A stretch of DNA of 64,000 bases from Gammaproteobacteria bacterium (GTDB taxonomy: Bacteria; Pseudomonadota; Gammaproteobacteria; Ga0077536). The position numbers and the translations under genes are program-made. The notes beneath the pieces are model-generated. The model searched no databases and had not been told where the DNA came from. It saw only the letters and a program-made list of their open reading frames with translations. Every line of letters starts with the position of its first letter. Position 1 is the stretch's first letter. This document shows, piece after piece, positions 50,466 to 58,782 of the stretch. Location: contig JACPPA010000037.1 in NCBI GenBank assembly GCA_016191285.1, forward strand, positions 25,270 through 89,269, written 5' to 3'.

Positions 50466-51632
50466 ATGGAACGCGAACAAGCAATCAAGTACATGCGGGA
50501 TTTGCTGAAGCTGATGGTCGACAAAAAAGGGTCCGACCTCTTCATCACCGTCGAGTTTCCACCGGCGATTAAGATTGACGGCAAGGTAACGCCGGTTTCG
50601 AAAACCAAACTAACGCCCGAGAATACCAAGGCGTTGACATACGCCATCATGAACGACCGGCAGCTAAAGGAATACGAGGCGAGTAAGGAATGTAATTTCG
50701 CTATTGCCCCGGCCGGCATCGGCCGTTTCAGGGTCAACGCCTATGTGCAGCAGAGCTACACCGGCATGGTGTTGCGGACGATCGAAACCGACGTCCCGAC
50801 GCTCGATCGGTTAGGACTGCCCGAGGTGATGAAGGAAATCTCGCTGACCAAGCGCGGGTTGGTCATCATGGTTGGCGGCACGGGATCGGGTAAATCGACC
50901 TCGCTCGCGGCGATGATCAATCACCGTAACGAACACAGTTACGGCCATATCATCACCATTGAAGATCCGATTGAATATGTCCACCCCCACAAGAATTGCA
51001 TCCTGATGCAGCGCGAGGTGGGCGTCGACACCGATGATTGGGAAATCGCGCTTAAGAACACCTTACGTCAAGCGCCAGACGTGATTCTGCTCGGTGAAAT
51101 CCGCGATCGTAAAACCATGGAATTCGGCATGGCTTTCGCTGAAACGGGCCATCTGGCGATGGCTACATTGCACGCCAACAGCGCCAACCAAGCACTCGAT
51201 CGCATTATCAATTTCTTTCCCGAAGATCGCCACCAACAATTGTTCATGGACTTGTCGCTCAACATGAAAGCCATCATCTCGCAGCGGCTGATGAAGAAAA
51301 TCGACGGCCGTGGCCGGGTAGCGGCGATCGAAGTCATGCTGAATTCACCGTTGATCGCGGATCTCATTCTCAAGGGCGAGGTCCATATGATCAAGGAAAT
51401 CATGAGTAAATCGAACGAACTTGGCATGAAGACCTTTGACCAAGCGCTGTTCGATCTCTATGAAGCGGATCTGATCACCTATGAAGACGCGCTGCGCAAT
51501 GCGGATTCCATGAACGAACTTAGATTAAAAATAAAACTGCAAGGCAAGGCCGCGAAAGTGTCGGACAAACTGGCGGGCCTCGATCACTTGTCGCTCGAAG
51601 AATCCAACGAAGAAAGTGGGATGCTTCGCTAG
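50466..51632 (+). CDS. pilU: Type IV pilus retraction ATPase, PilU type
   Basis: PilT paralogue that supports retraction in a PilT-dependent way. ATG 50466 with AGGAG 8 bases upstream gives 388 aa, the PilU length. Walker A GGTGSGKSTS, TIEDPIEYVHPH, Walker B ILLGEIRDRKTM, His box TGHLAMATLHANSANQ, then IADLILKGEVHMIKEIM in place of the PilT AIRNLIRE motif, and a C-terminal tail of about 40 residues. A third paralogue follows after 43 bp. Confidence 0.92.
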   Translation: MEREQAIKYMRDLLKLMVDKKGSDLFITVEFPPAIKIDGKVTPVSKTKLTPENTKALTYAIMNDRQLKEYEASKECNFAIAPAGIGRFRVNAYVQQSYTGMVLRTIETDVPTLDRLGLPEVMKEISLTKRGLVIMVGGTGSGKSTSLAAMINHRNEHSYGHIITIEDPIEYVHPHKNCILMQREVGVDTDDWEIALKNTLRQAPDVILLGEIRDRKTMEFGMAFAETGHLAMATLHANSANQALDRIINFFPEDRHQQLFMDLSLNMKAIISQRLMKKIDGRGRVAAIEVMLNSPLIADLILKGEVHMIKEIMSKSNELGMKTFDQALFDLYEADLITYEDALRNADSMNELRLKIKLQGKAAKVSDKLAGLDHLSLEESNEESGMLR

Positions 51633-51675
51633 GCTTGAACCTACAGCGTGGCAGCAGGTCACGCGGAGACTCGCG

Positions 51676-52734
51676 ATGGATATCACGCCTTATTTGAAAC
51701 TACTGCGCGACAAGGAAGGTTCCGACCTGTTCTTCAGTGTCGGCGCCCCCGTAAAGATCAAAATTGAAGGGCTGGTGAACTCGGTCGGCAAAACCGTGCT
51801 CACCGGTGAACTGACCAAGGCGGCGGCATTCGCCATCATGAGCAGCGCTCAGATCGAGCGCTTCGAACACACCTTGGAAAGCGATTTCGCGATTTCGCTG
51901 GACGACAAATCGGCGCGCTATCGGGTCAATGTGTTTCGCCAACGCGGTGAAGTGGGCATGGTGTTGCGCCGGATCCCGTCCAACATTCCGACTATCGAAG
52001 AACTTAACTTGCCCGACATTCTGAAGTCGCTGGTCATGCACAAACGCGGCTTGATTCTGATGGTGGGGGCGACTGGCTCGGGCAAATCGACCACGCTCGC
52101 GGCGATGGTCAACGAGCGCAATCAAAAAATGTCGGGCCACATCCTGACCATCGAGGATCCGATCGAATTCTCTCACCCGAATCTGAAGTCCATTGTCAAT
52201 CAACGCGAGATCGGTGTCGACACCCTGTCGTACCGCGCCGCGCTTCGCTCGTCGCTCCGCGAAGCGCCGGATGTCATCTTAATCGGCGAAATCCGCGACC
52301 GCGAAACCATGGAAGCGGCTTTGGAGCTGTGTAATACCGGCCATCTATGCCTGTCGACCCTGCACGCCAATAACGCGAATCAAGCACTCGAGCGCGTAAT
52401 CAATTTATTTCCCCAAGACTTGCACAAACAGTTATTTCTCGATTTGTCTCTGAACATTCGATCGATCATTTCGCAGCGCCTGGTCCAGGGCTTGGACGGC
52501 TTTCGCGTCGCCGCCATCGAAATCCTGATCAACACGCCGCATCTGGCCGACTTGATCTTGAAAGGGCAAATCGGCGCGGTTAAAGAAGCGATGGAACAAA
52601 GTGGCGCCAAGGGCATGCAAACCTTCGATATGGCGCTGTTTAATTTGTATAAAGAAGAACGGATCGATCTCGAGGAGGCGCTCAATAACGCCGATTCGCG
52701 GACCAACCTGGAAGCGCGAATTAACTTCGGCTAG
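51676..52734 (+). CDS. Second PilU-like retraction ATPase
   Basis: 352-residue PilT/PilU-family ATPase directly after pilU. ATG 51676 has GGAGA 7 bases upstream. It resembles PilU more than PilT: KLLRDKEGSDLFFSVGAP, Walker A GATGSGKSTT, TIEDPIEFSH, ILIGEIRDRETM, TGHLCLSTLHANNANQ and LADLILKGQIGAVKEAM, but it lacks the PilU C-terminal tail and has ALELCN where pilU has GMAFAE. All catalytic motifs are intact, so it is not a decayed copy. Probably cotranscribed with pilU. Confidence 0.9.
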   Translation: MDITPYLKLLRDKEGSDLFFSVGAPVKIKIEGLVNSVGKTVLTGELTKAAAFAIMSSAQIERFEHTLESDFAISLDDKSARYRVNVFRQRGEVGMVLRRIPSNIPTIEELNLPDILKSLVMHKRGLILMVGATGSGKSTTLAAMVNERNQKMSGHILTIEDPIEFSHPNLKSIVNQREIGVDTLSYRAALRSSLREAPDVILIGEIRDRETMEAALELCNTGHLCLSTLHANNANQALERVINLFPQDLHKQLFLDLSLNIRSIISQRLVQGLDGFRVAAIEILINTPHLADLILKGQIGAVKEAMEQSGAKGMQTFDMALFNLYKEERIDLEEALNNADSRTNLEARINFG

Positions 52735-52775
52735 GGCGCTGATATTCGTCAGCCGCGATCGCCGGCGAGTTCTAA

Positions 52776-52927
52776 GGAATCTCTGCAAAAGGCAGAGATT
52801 CCTTAAGGCACAGGGAGGTGCCGCCATTTTCAATGGTCGAAGACCGTTGAAAATGAAGGAAAACAAAAATGACACTTTTTGTTTTCCTTACTCTGAAAAG
52901 TCCCGGAGGGACTTATTCAGAGGTTCC
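52776..52927 (+). mobile_element. IS5-like MITE, copy 1 (five-hairpin element)
   Basis: 152 bp bounded by imperfect inverted ends (GGAATCTCTGCAAAAG left; right end reads GGAACCTCTGAATAAGTCC inverted) and by a perfect CTAA duplication (52772-52775 and 52928-52931). Ends and a YTAR target match the IS5 group. Inside are five hairpins in a row. No coding sequence. The copy at 63822-63973 has the same length in the opposite orientation. It sits 41 bp after the third ATPase gene and ends about 26 bp before the PilZ start. Confidence 0.85.
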
Positions 52928-52953
52928 CTAAAGCTGTGCTTGGGGAAGTCGAT

Positions 52954-54051
52954 ATGGGGTCCATGTCGATCCCCAAAACCCCTTTCACAACGTTTGCCGA
53001 GGCGCCCGCGTCCATTGCCATGCAAATTGCCCAGACGCTAACGAAAAAGTACGACAACGAATTAACGTCGAACGCCACTCCCGAGGAACTCGTTGAGTGC
53101 GCGCGGGTGCTCGCGCTGAGCTTGGCCGAGCACCGCGCGCATTTCGGCGTCATACCCTTGGTGCACGGCGCGGCGCGGGTCGAGGCGCACGCGGCGACCA
53201 AAGATTTGGCCAGCGCCGCGTCGGGAGTCTTAAACGAAGCGCTCGCGTTGATCCGTGCTCCAGCGAAATCTAGCCCTAAACCCAATCTCGAACCCTCAAT
53301 GCCGCACGACCGCGCGGACAAGCGGCGCCAATTACGGGTTAGCGTTACCGCGCCGGTGCAGGTGTCGGATCCGGATGGAACCTGGCAACTCGCGGCCACT
53401 GTAAGCAATATTTCGTGGGGCGGCGCCGCCATTCAATGCACCGGTTTAAAAGCCGAATTGGGCCATCAGTTGCGTTTGCATTTGCCGGCGGGCGGCGGTA
53501 ATAAAATCACAATCTTGGCCACCGTATTACGAATCCACGATCTGGCGGAAGGCAGCGAATTCGGCCTGCGCTTTGATAGCCTCTCACCTGCCGACGAAGC
53601 GCGCCTGCAACAGGTTTTAGCGCTTTTGGTCTCGAAGCCGCAACCCGGGCGGCGGTCCGAGGCGCGCTTGGTGCAACGTTTCGAAATCGAATACGGCGAT
53701 GTGGGTGAATTTCGGGCAACTTTGGAAGATATCTCGGTCAACGGCCTGATGTTGATGACGCCCGAACCGCTCGAGATCAACCAATCGCTGTTGATTTCAC
53801 TCACCAGTGCGGACACCGAATTCAACTTAAGCCTGCGCGCACGCGTCATGCACCAGACCGAGATCGGCGAAGGGGATTTCAAAATGTATCGCGTGGGCTT
53901 GCAGTTCGAGCATTCGAACGAACAGGTTCGCGACCAGGTGACGGCGGTGATTAGCCAGCTGGCGACTTTGCGACCCGCCGGCATCTCGCCTCCCGCAACG
54001 AATCTGCATGATTTGCCTACTGCGGGCGGCGCCTTGTGGGAGCGGCTTTAG
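52954..54051 (+). CDS. Protein with two tandem PilZ domains
   Basis: 365 residues. After an unknown helical region (1-115) come two PilZ domains, the cyclic di-GMP receptor fold: the first with KRRQLRV and NISWGGAAI, the second with RRSEARL and DISVNGLMLM; both have the RxxxR and (D/N)xSxxG ligand motifs. ATG 52954, with GGGGA 8 bases upstream, is my start; 52963 is also possible. Its neighbours make a role in pilus or surface behaviour likely (inference). The final codons GAG CGG CTT TAG lie inside a REP element. Confidence 0.85.
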   Translation: MGSMSIPKTPFTTFAEAPASIAMQIAQTLTKKYDNELTSNATPEELVECARVLALSLAEHRAHFGVIPLVHGAARVEAHAATKDLASAASGVLNEALALIRAPAKSSPKPNLEPSMPHDRADKRRQLRVSVTAPVQVSDPDGTWQLAATVSNISWGGAAIQCTGLKAELGHQLRLHLPAGGGNKITILATVLRIHDLAEGSEFGLRFDSLSPADEARLQQVLALLVSKPQPGRRSEARLVQRFEIEYGDVGEFRATLEDISVNGLMLMTPEPLEINQSLLISLTSADTEFNLSLRARVMHQTEIGEGDFKMYRVGLQFEHSNEQVRDQVTAVISQLATLRPAGISPPATNLHDLPTAGGALWERL

Positions 54052-54102
54052 CCGCGAATGAGGGCGCGACAAAGATTCGAAGCTCAAAGCGGTTCCCACA
54101 AT
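54034..54102. repeat. REP-type inverted pair overlapping the PilZ gene end
   Basis: TTGTGGGAGCGGCTTTAGCC (from 54034) is inverted as AAAGCGGTTCCCACAAT (54086-54102), with 30-odd bases between the arms. The first arm equals that at 43287. Its TAG supplies the stop codon of the PilZ gene. Located between convergent genes (PilZ and pyrR), like the other copy. Confidence 0.78.
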
Positions 54103-54219
54103 AACAACGAGTCGGGTTATGAAAGTAATTGCTCCACCCAAATTGTCGGTATTTTCGAACCGCACATTAAATCGCGGGAGATTAAGGATTACAAAGCTTC
54201 GCCTTTTGCCGAGGTTCCT

Positions 54220-54729
54220 TTAATTACGTCCCCGATGAATCTCGAGCGCCAGTGGCTCGGGCCCGGTCAGTTTCGCGTGTTCACGCGGCTTCAACTTTAA
54301 GTGCGCGCCAACAATATCGGCTTGAATAGGCAATTCGCGTCCGCCGCGCTCGAACAACACGACCAACCGAATTGAACGCGGGCGGCCGTAATCGAAAATT
54401 TCATTCATGGCGGCGCGCACCGTGCGCCCGGTATACAGAATATCGTCGACGAGAATTAGATCTCGATTGTCGACATCGAATGGCAAACTCGAGGGTTCGA
54501 CCGTGGGGTGGATACCGATGCGGCTGAAATCGTCGCGATAAAACGCGATGTTGAGTTCGCCCAGGGGCTCCGTAAGCCGCAGTAAGGTCTTCAGCCGATC
54601 CGCAATCCACACCCCCCCAGTGCGGATGCCAACCAACGCCGGCCGCGAGATTTCTTCACTGTCCAGTTGGCGGCGCAGGCTGACAGCGAGGGAGTCGATC
54701 AAAGCCTCGAGATCGAACCCCTCTTTCAT
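54220..54729 (-). CDS. pyrR: Bifunctional pyr regulator/uracil phosphoribosyltransferase PyrR
   Basis: 169-residue PRTase-fold protein. PRPP loop LILVDDILYTGRTVRAAMNE and the flanking LVGIRTGGVWIADRL and FYRDDFSRIG identify PyrR. In Gram-positive bacteria it attenuates pyr operons; in Gammaproteobacteria it usually heads pyrR-pyrB-pyrC, but here no pyrBC follows and the convergent PilZ gene is next. It overlaps ruvX by 4 bp. Confidence 0.93.
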   Translation of the reverse strand: MKEGFDLEALIDSLAVSLRRQLDSEEISRPALVGIRTGGVWIADRLKTLLRLTEPLGELNIAFYRDDFSRIGIHPTVEPSSLPFDVDNRDLILVDDILYTGRTVRAAMNEIFDYGRPRSIRLVVLFERGGRELPIQADIVGAHLKLKPREHAKLTGPEPLALEIHRGRN

Positions 54730-55145
54730 GCGCGAACTTCCGCGCGTGGGGGTGCTTCAGCGAGCCACGTTTCGAGGATCAGTTGAGCGGCCACCGCGTC
54801 GAGCGTGACGCGTTTTGAACGCTGACTCGCGGCAAAATGCGACGACAATCGTTCGTCGATGAATTGGATCGGAAGTTTAAATCGCCCTTCCAGGCGGTGC
54901 GCGAAGCGGATAACACCCGGCGCCAACAGGTGCGGCGCGCCGTTGGTTGTTCCCGGCATGCCGACGACGAGGCAGGCCGGTTGCCACTCGGCGATCAAGC
55001 GCGCCACCGCGCTCCAATCCGGTTGACCCGCGTGCGCCGGCAAGGTGGTTAACGGTGTGGCCGTGCGGGTCAAGGTTTGTCCGACCGCGACGCCAATCCG
55101 TTTAACACCATGGTCGAAGCCCAAGATGGTGGCGATCGCTGCCAT
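54726..55145 (-). CDS. ruvX: RuvX/YqgF family putative pre-16S rRNA nuclease
   Basis: 139 residues with an RNase H-like fold: ILGFDHGVKRIGVAVG start, CLVVGMPGTTNG middle and FIDERLSSHFAA, TLDAVAAQLILETWL end. Thought to process the 5' end of 16S rRNA. In the conserved tonB-algH-ruvX-pyrR minus-strand row, abutting algH and overlapping pyrR. Confidence 0.93.
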   Translation of the reverse strand: MAAIATILGFDHGVKRIGVAVGQTLTRTATPLTTLPAHAGQPDWSAVARLIAEWQPACLVVGMPGTTNGAPHLLAPGVIRFAHRLEGRFKLPIQFIDERLSSHFAASQRSKRVTLDAVAAQLILETWLAEAPPRAEVRA

Positions 55146-55706
55146 TCAGGCGTGTCCCACATCATTCGATAGGCGTGCGATATCGATGCCGACATGCGCG
55201 GCCGCGCGCTCCCAGCGTTGCTCGGGGGGCGCGTTGAAAATGATATCGAGGTTGGCCGGTCCAGATAACCAAGCGTTCTGTGCCATCTCGTGTTCGAGTT
55301 GCCCGGCGCCCCACCCGGCGTAGCCGAGCGCCACGAGCATGTCGTTGGGACCGGTGCCCTTCGAAATGGCGGCGAGGATTTCGCGCGAGGTTGAAATCGC
55401 GATTTGATCGGTGACTCGAATGGTCGAGCCCCAATCGCCGGCGGGACGATGAATGATAAAGCCGCGATCGCGATGCACCGGCCCGCCCTGAAACACCGGG
55501 CGGGTAATAATGGCGGGATCTTCGGATTCCAGTTTCATCTGCGTGAGCACTTCGCCGAGTTCAATATTGAGTGGACGATTGATCACAATCCCCATCGCGC
55601 CCTCTTCGTTATGCGCGCAGACGTAGGTGACCGTGCGCGCGAAGTTGGGATCCTCGAGCGCCGGCATGGCGATTAGAAACTGGTTGGTAAGGTCTAGCGC
55701 TGTCAT
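55146..55706 (-). CDS. YqgE/AlgH family protein (UPF0301)
   Basis: 186-residue protein of a widespread family without known biochemical activity; in Pseudomonas named AlgH for an effect on alginate. Typical features: LTNQFLIAMPALEDPNFART, GAMGIVINRPL, VFQGGPVHRDRGF and GYAGWGAGQLEHEM. Directly precedes ruvX with no gap. Confidence 0.93.
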   Translation of the reverse strand: MTALDLTNQFLIAMPALEDPNFARTVTYVCAHNEEGAMGIVINRPLNIELGEVLTQMKLESEDPAIITRPVFQGGPVHRDRGFIIHRPAGDWGSTIRVTDQIAISTSREILAAISKGTGPNDMLVALGYAGWGAGQLEHEMAQNAWLSGPANLDIIFNAPPEQRWERAAAHVGIDIARLSNDVGHA

Positions 55707-55761
55707 AGCCTTAGTATCGACCGGCAGTACCGCTCGTTACAAGGCGGCACGAACTTAGTCG

Positions 55762-56754
55762 TCATTGTGCGATGAAATGTTCATTACTCAAAAACTTCCA
55801 CGTGCGGGTGATGTGCAACACGTCCACGTCATGCCGAATATCGTCCGGAAACTGCGCGTAGGGGGCGGCGAGTTCGACAATCCGCACTGCCGCGTCGTCA
55901 AGCACCTGAAATCCTGACGACTTACGCACGATAACCTCGACCACACTGCCATCGGGTTTCAAAGCCACGTCGAGCAGCAAGTTGCCGGAGAGTTTGCGTT
56001 TACGCGCTTCGTCGGGGTAGTTCAAATTGCCGATATTTTCGACTTTTTGCCGCCACGCCTCTAAATACGACGCGTAACGATATTCCTGGGTACTGGCGGA
56101 AATAAACTTCAGGCGCGGCCGCTTCGATTTATCGTCGAGTTTTTGTTCCAGTTCGGCGCTGAGGCTGGCCATCGCAAACGACCGGGTGATAAGTTGCGCG
56201 GCGGTTGGCAGCAGCGTCGGGGGACTGGCGTCGGGTGCTGGTGGTTCTGGGGTCCGTTCAGCGGCTGGGCTCGGCGTCGGGAGGTTGGCGACCGGCACCG
56301 GCTTGACGAGATTTTCCGTGGTGGCCGCAGGGTGTTTAGCCGCTTGAGCGACGGTTTGTGGCACAGGTCTGGGCGGTAGCGGATCAAGCGGTGGATCTTG
56401 CAGGTCCGTATGCGGCTTGGCTGGCGGCGGTGGGATCACTGCGAGCGCGGCGATCGGTGCGGGCAGCGGCGCCGCCAGCGGCGTCGCCGGGCGCCCAGTG
56501 AGTTCTGAATCACCGCCGCCTTCGGCGTTGACTTGCGCAAGCAGGTCGGGCTGTTTCGGGGCGGTCGGCGACTGCTGCGTCACCAACGTGATTTCCAAAC
56601 TTTCGGCCTGCCGACGCGGCGCCGGCTCGGGCGCGAAACTTACCCCTAGCAACACCATGGTGTGCACAATGACGGCGAGGCAGAGCGTCAACGCCAGGCG
56701 ATCGCTCGGCGTCACCGTCGGCGCCGGCGCCCGGCCGGTCATCACCGCCTGCAT
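55762..56754 (-). CDS. tonB: Energy transducer TonB
   Basis: 330 residues: an N-terminal anchor helix (LALTLCLAVIVHTMVLLGVSF), a Pro- and Ala-rich periplasm-spanning middle (about 60-190), and a C-terminal TonB domain (LLDVALKPDGSVVEVIVRKS, YAQFPDDIRHDVDVLHIT). exbB and exbD are absent. The position between gshB and algH equals that of Pseudomonas tonB3, which has been tied to twitching motility, so pilus-related work is possible but unproven here. Confidence 0.88.
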   Translation of the reverse strand: MQAVMTGRAPAPTVTPSDRLALTLCLAVIVHTMVLLGVSFAPEPAPRRQAESLEITLVTQQSPTAPKQPDLLAQVNAEGGGDSELTGRPATPLAAPLPAPIAALAVIPPPPAKPHTDLQDPPLDPLPPRPVPQTVAQAAKHPAATTENLVKPVPVANLPTPSPAAERTPEPPAPDASPPTLLPTAAQLITRSFAMASLSAELEQKLDDKSKRPRLKFISASTQEYRYASYLEAWRQKVENIGNLNYPDEARKRKLSGNLLLDVALKPDGSVVEVIVRKSSGFQVLDDAAVRIVELAAPYAQFPDDIRHDVDVLHITRTWKFLSNEHFIAQ

Positions 56755-56766
56755 AAACCGCTCACA

Positions 56767-57726
56767 TTATTTTTTTGGCGCGAGCCGTGCGGCAACGGCG
56801 TCCATCAAGCGCGCGGCGATCGGGATCTTGAACTGGGCTTCCAGCTCGCGCACGCACGTCGGGCTGGTCACGTTGATTTCCGTCAAGTAGTCGCCAATCA
56901 CATCCAGCCCCACGAACAATAGACCGCGCGCTTTTAATTCGGGCCCCACGCGCGCGCAAATTTCGCGGTCGCGGGCCGTGAGCGGGCGGCCTTCACCGCG
57001 GCCACCGGCCGCGAGATTGCCGCGCAATTCGCCGGTTTGCGGAATTCGCGCCAGCGCGTACGGCACGGGTTCGCCATCGATCACCAGCACCCGTTTATCG
57101 CCATCGAGAATTTCCGGCAAATACTTTTGCGTCATGCAATAGCGCGACTCGTACGCCGTGAGCGTTTCTAAAATGACACTGGTATTAGGATCGCCTGTTT
57201 TAATGCGAAAAATCGAGGTCCCACCCATGCCATCGAGCGGTTTCACCACCACGTCGCCGAATTCGGCAAGAAATTCCCTGATCTCTTGCATGCGCCGCGC
57301 GACTAAGGTCGGCGGGCAAACATCGGCAAACCATGCGGTGAACAATTTTTCGTTGGCGTCGCGGAGCGCGCGCGGATCGTTTACCACCAGCACGCCGCCG
57401 GCCTGGGCGCGCTCCAACAGGTAAGTCGCGAAAATGTATTCGGTATCGAACGGCGGATCCTTGCGCATCAGGATTACGTCGAGCTCGCGCAATTCACGTG
57501 GCGCCGCAGCGCCGGTAAACTCGAACCACTGCCGATAATCGTCGCGCACCTTGAGTGCGCGCGTGCGGGCTCGCATATGGCCATCGCGGAGCGTTAGATC
57601 CCCGAGCTCCATGTAGTGAATTTCCCACCCACGGTCTTGCGCGGAGAGCAGTAACGCGAGCGTCGTATCCTTCTTCGGATTGATCGACGCAATCGGGTCC
57701 ATGATGACCCCGAGCCGGATCGTCAT
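56767..57726 (-). CDS. gshB: Glutathione synthetase
   Basis: ATP-grasp enzyme that adds glycine to gamma-glutamylcysteine. ATG 57726 gives 319 aa, the family length, beginning MTIRLGVIMDPIASINPKKD. Further motifs: MRKDPPFDTEYI, VVNDPRALRDANEKLF, VVKPLDGMGGTSIFR, LAAGGRGEGR and LTEINVTSPTCVREL. The frame extends upstream to 57885 but would overlap hemC. gshA is not in the window. Confidence 0.95.
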   Translation of the reverse strand: MTIRLGVIMDPIASINPKKDTTLALLLSAQDRGWEIHYMELGDLTLRDGHMRARTRALKVRDDYRQWFEFTGAAAPRELRELDVILMRKDPPFDTEYIFATYLLERAQAGGVLVVNDPRALRDANEKLFTAWFADVCPPTLVARRMQEIREFLAEFGDVVVKPLDGMGGTSIFRIKTGDPNTSVILETLTAYESRYCMTQKYLPEILDGDKRVLVIDGEPVPYALARIPQTGELRGNLAAGGRGEGRPLTARDREICARVGPELKARGLLFVGLDVIGDYLTEINVTSPTCVRELEAQFKIPIAARLMDAVAARLAPKK

Positions 57727-57744
57727 AAGGCGCTGGTGATTGGG

Positions 57745-57773
57745 TTGCCCTGCATGGGGTGACACCTTAGCAT
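57745..57773 (+). promoter_or_regulatory. Candidate hemC promoter
   Basis: TTGCCC (57745-57750), 17 bp, TAGCAT (57768-57773), 54 bp before the hemC ATG in the gap shared with divergent gshB. Each box matches 4 of 6 bases and the spacing is ideal. Confidence 0.4.
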
Positions 57774-57827
57774 ACCGGTCACTTTCTAAACCATTCTTCA
57801 GCCAATGCGTGTTCGTTACGCGCGCTG

Positions 57828-58775
57828 ATGTTCGTGACAGCGCGCCGCTCAATTCGAATTGCAACTCGTGGCAGCCGCCTCGCACGGTGGCAGGCGACGC
57901 ATGTCAAAGATCGTTTGCTCGCGTTGTATCCCACGCTTGCCATTGAATTAGTGATCATCAAGACGCTAGGCGATCGCATGCTGGATACACCGCTGGCGAA
58001 AATCGGCGGTAAGGGACTTTTCATCAAGGAGCTCGAACAAGCCTTGCTCGAAGGCGAGGCCGAGGTGGCGGTGCATTCCATGAAAGATGTGCCGGTGGAG
58101 TTGCCAATGTCGTTACATATTCCGGTGCTGCTCACGCGCGACGATCCGCGCGATTGCCTGCTCGCGCCGCGCGCCGGGCAACTGCGCGCACTGCCGGCCA
58201 ACGCCATTATCGGGACTTCTAGCTTGCGCCGACGCAGTCAACTTAACGCAACGCGCGCCGATCTCGACTTGCGCGATCTGCGTGGCAATGTGACCACCCG
58301 GCTCAGCAAGCTCACAAACGGGGATTTCGATGGTATCGTGCTGGCCGCCGCGGGCTTGCGGCGGCTCGGTTTGGCGCATTACATCACGGAATATTTTGCG
58401 ACGACGGAAATGTTGCCAGCGATTGGTCAAGGCATTATCGGACTCGAATGTCGCGTCGACGACATGGCGCTGAACGCGTTGCTCGCGCCGCTTAACGATC
58501 CTGAAACGGCCGACGCGCTCGCCGCGGAGCGCGCCTTGAACGCGACGTTGCAGGGTGGCTGTCAGGTACCGATCGCGGGCCACGCCGTGGTCTCTGGCGA
58601 TACCGTGCAGCTCGACGGGTTGGTGGCGAGTCTCGATGGACAAACCCAGGTTCGTGCGGCGCAGTCCGGACCGCGACACCTGGCGGAAGCGCTCGGCCAC
58701 GCCGTGGGCGAGACCTTGCGCGCGCGGGGCGCCGATCGCATCCTGGCGGCCGTCACCGCCAGCGTGACCCCTTAG
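57828..58775 (+). CDS. hemC: Hydroxymethylbilane synthase (porphobilinogen deaminase)
   Basis: Links four porphobilinogens into the linear tetrapyrrole. The 315 residues include RIATRGSRLARWQA, KIGGKGLFIKELEQALL, VHSMKDVP, GTSSLRRRSQL and the cofactor cysteine in LQGGCQVPIAGH. First gene of hemC-hemD-hemX-hemY. The heme route supplies the heme A pathway seen at 15192-17101. Confidence 0.96.
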   Translation: MFVTARRSIRIATRGSRLARWQATHVKDRLLALYPTLAIELVIIKTLGDRMLDTPLAKIGGKGLFIKELEQALLEGEAEVAVHSMKDVPVELPMSLHIPVLLTRDDPRDCLLAPRAGQLRALPANAIIGTSSLRRRSQLNATRADLDLRDLRGNVTTRLSKLTNGDFDGIVLAAAGLRRLGLAHYITEYFATTEMLPAIGQGIIGLECRVDDMALNALLAPLNDPETADALAAERALNATLQGGCQVPIAGHAVVSGDTVQLDGLVASLDGQTQVRAAQSGPRHLAEALGHAVGETLRARGADRILAAVTASVTP

Positions 58776-58782
58776 TTCACGC

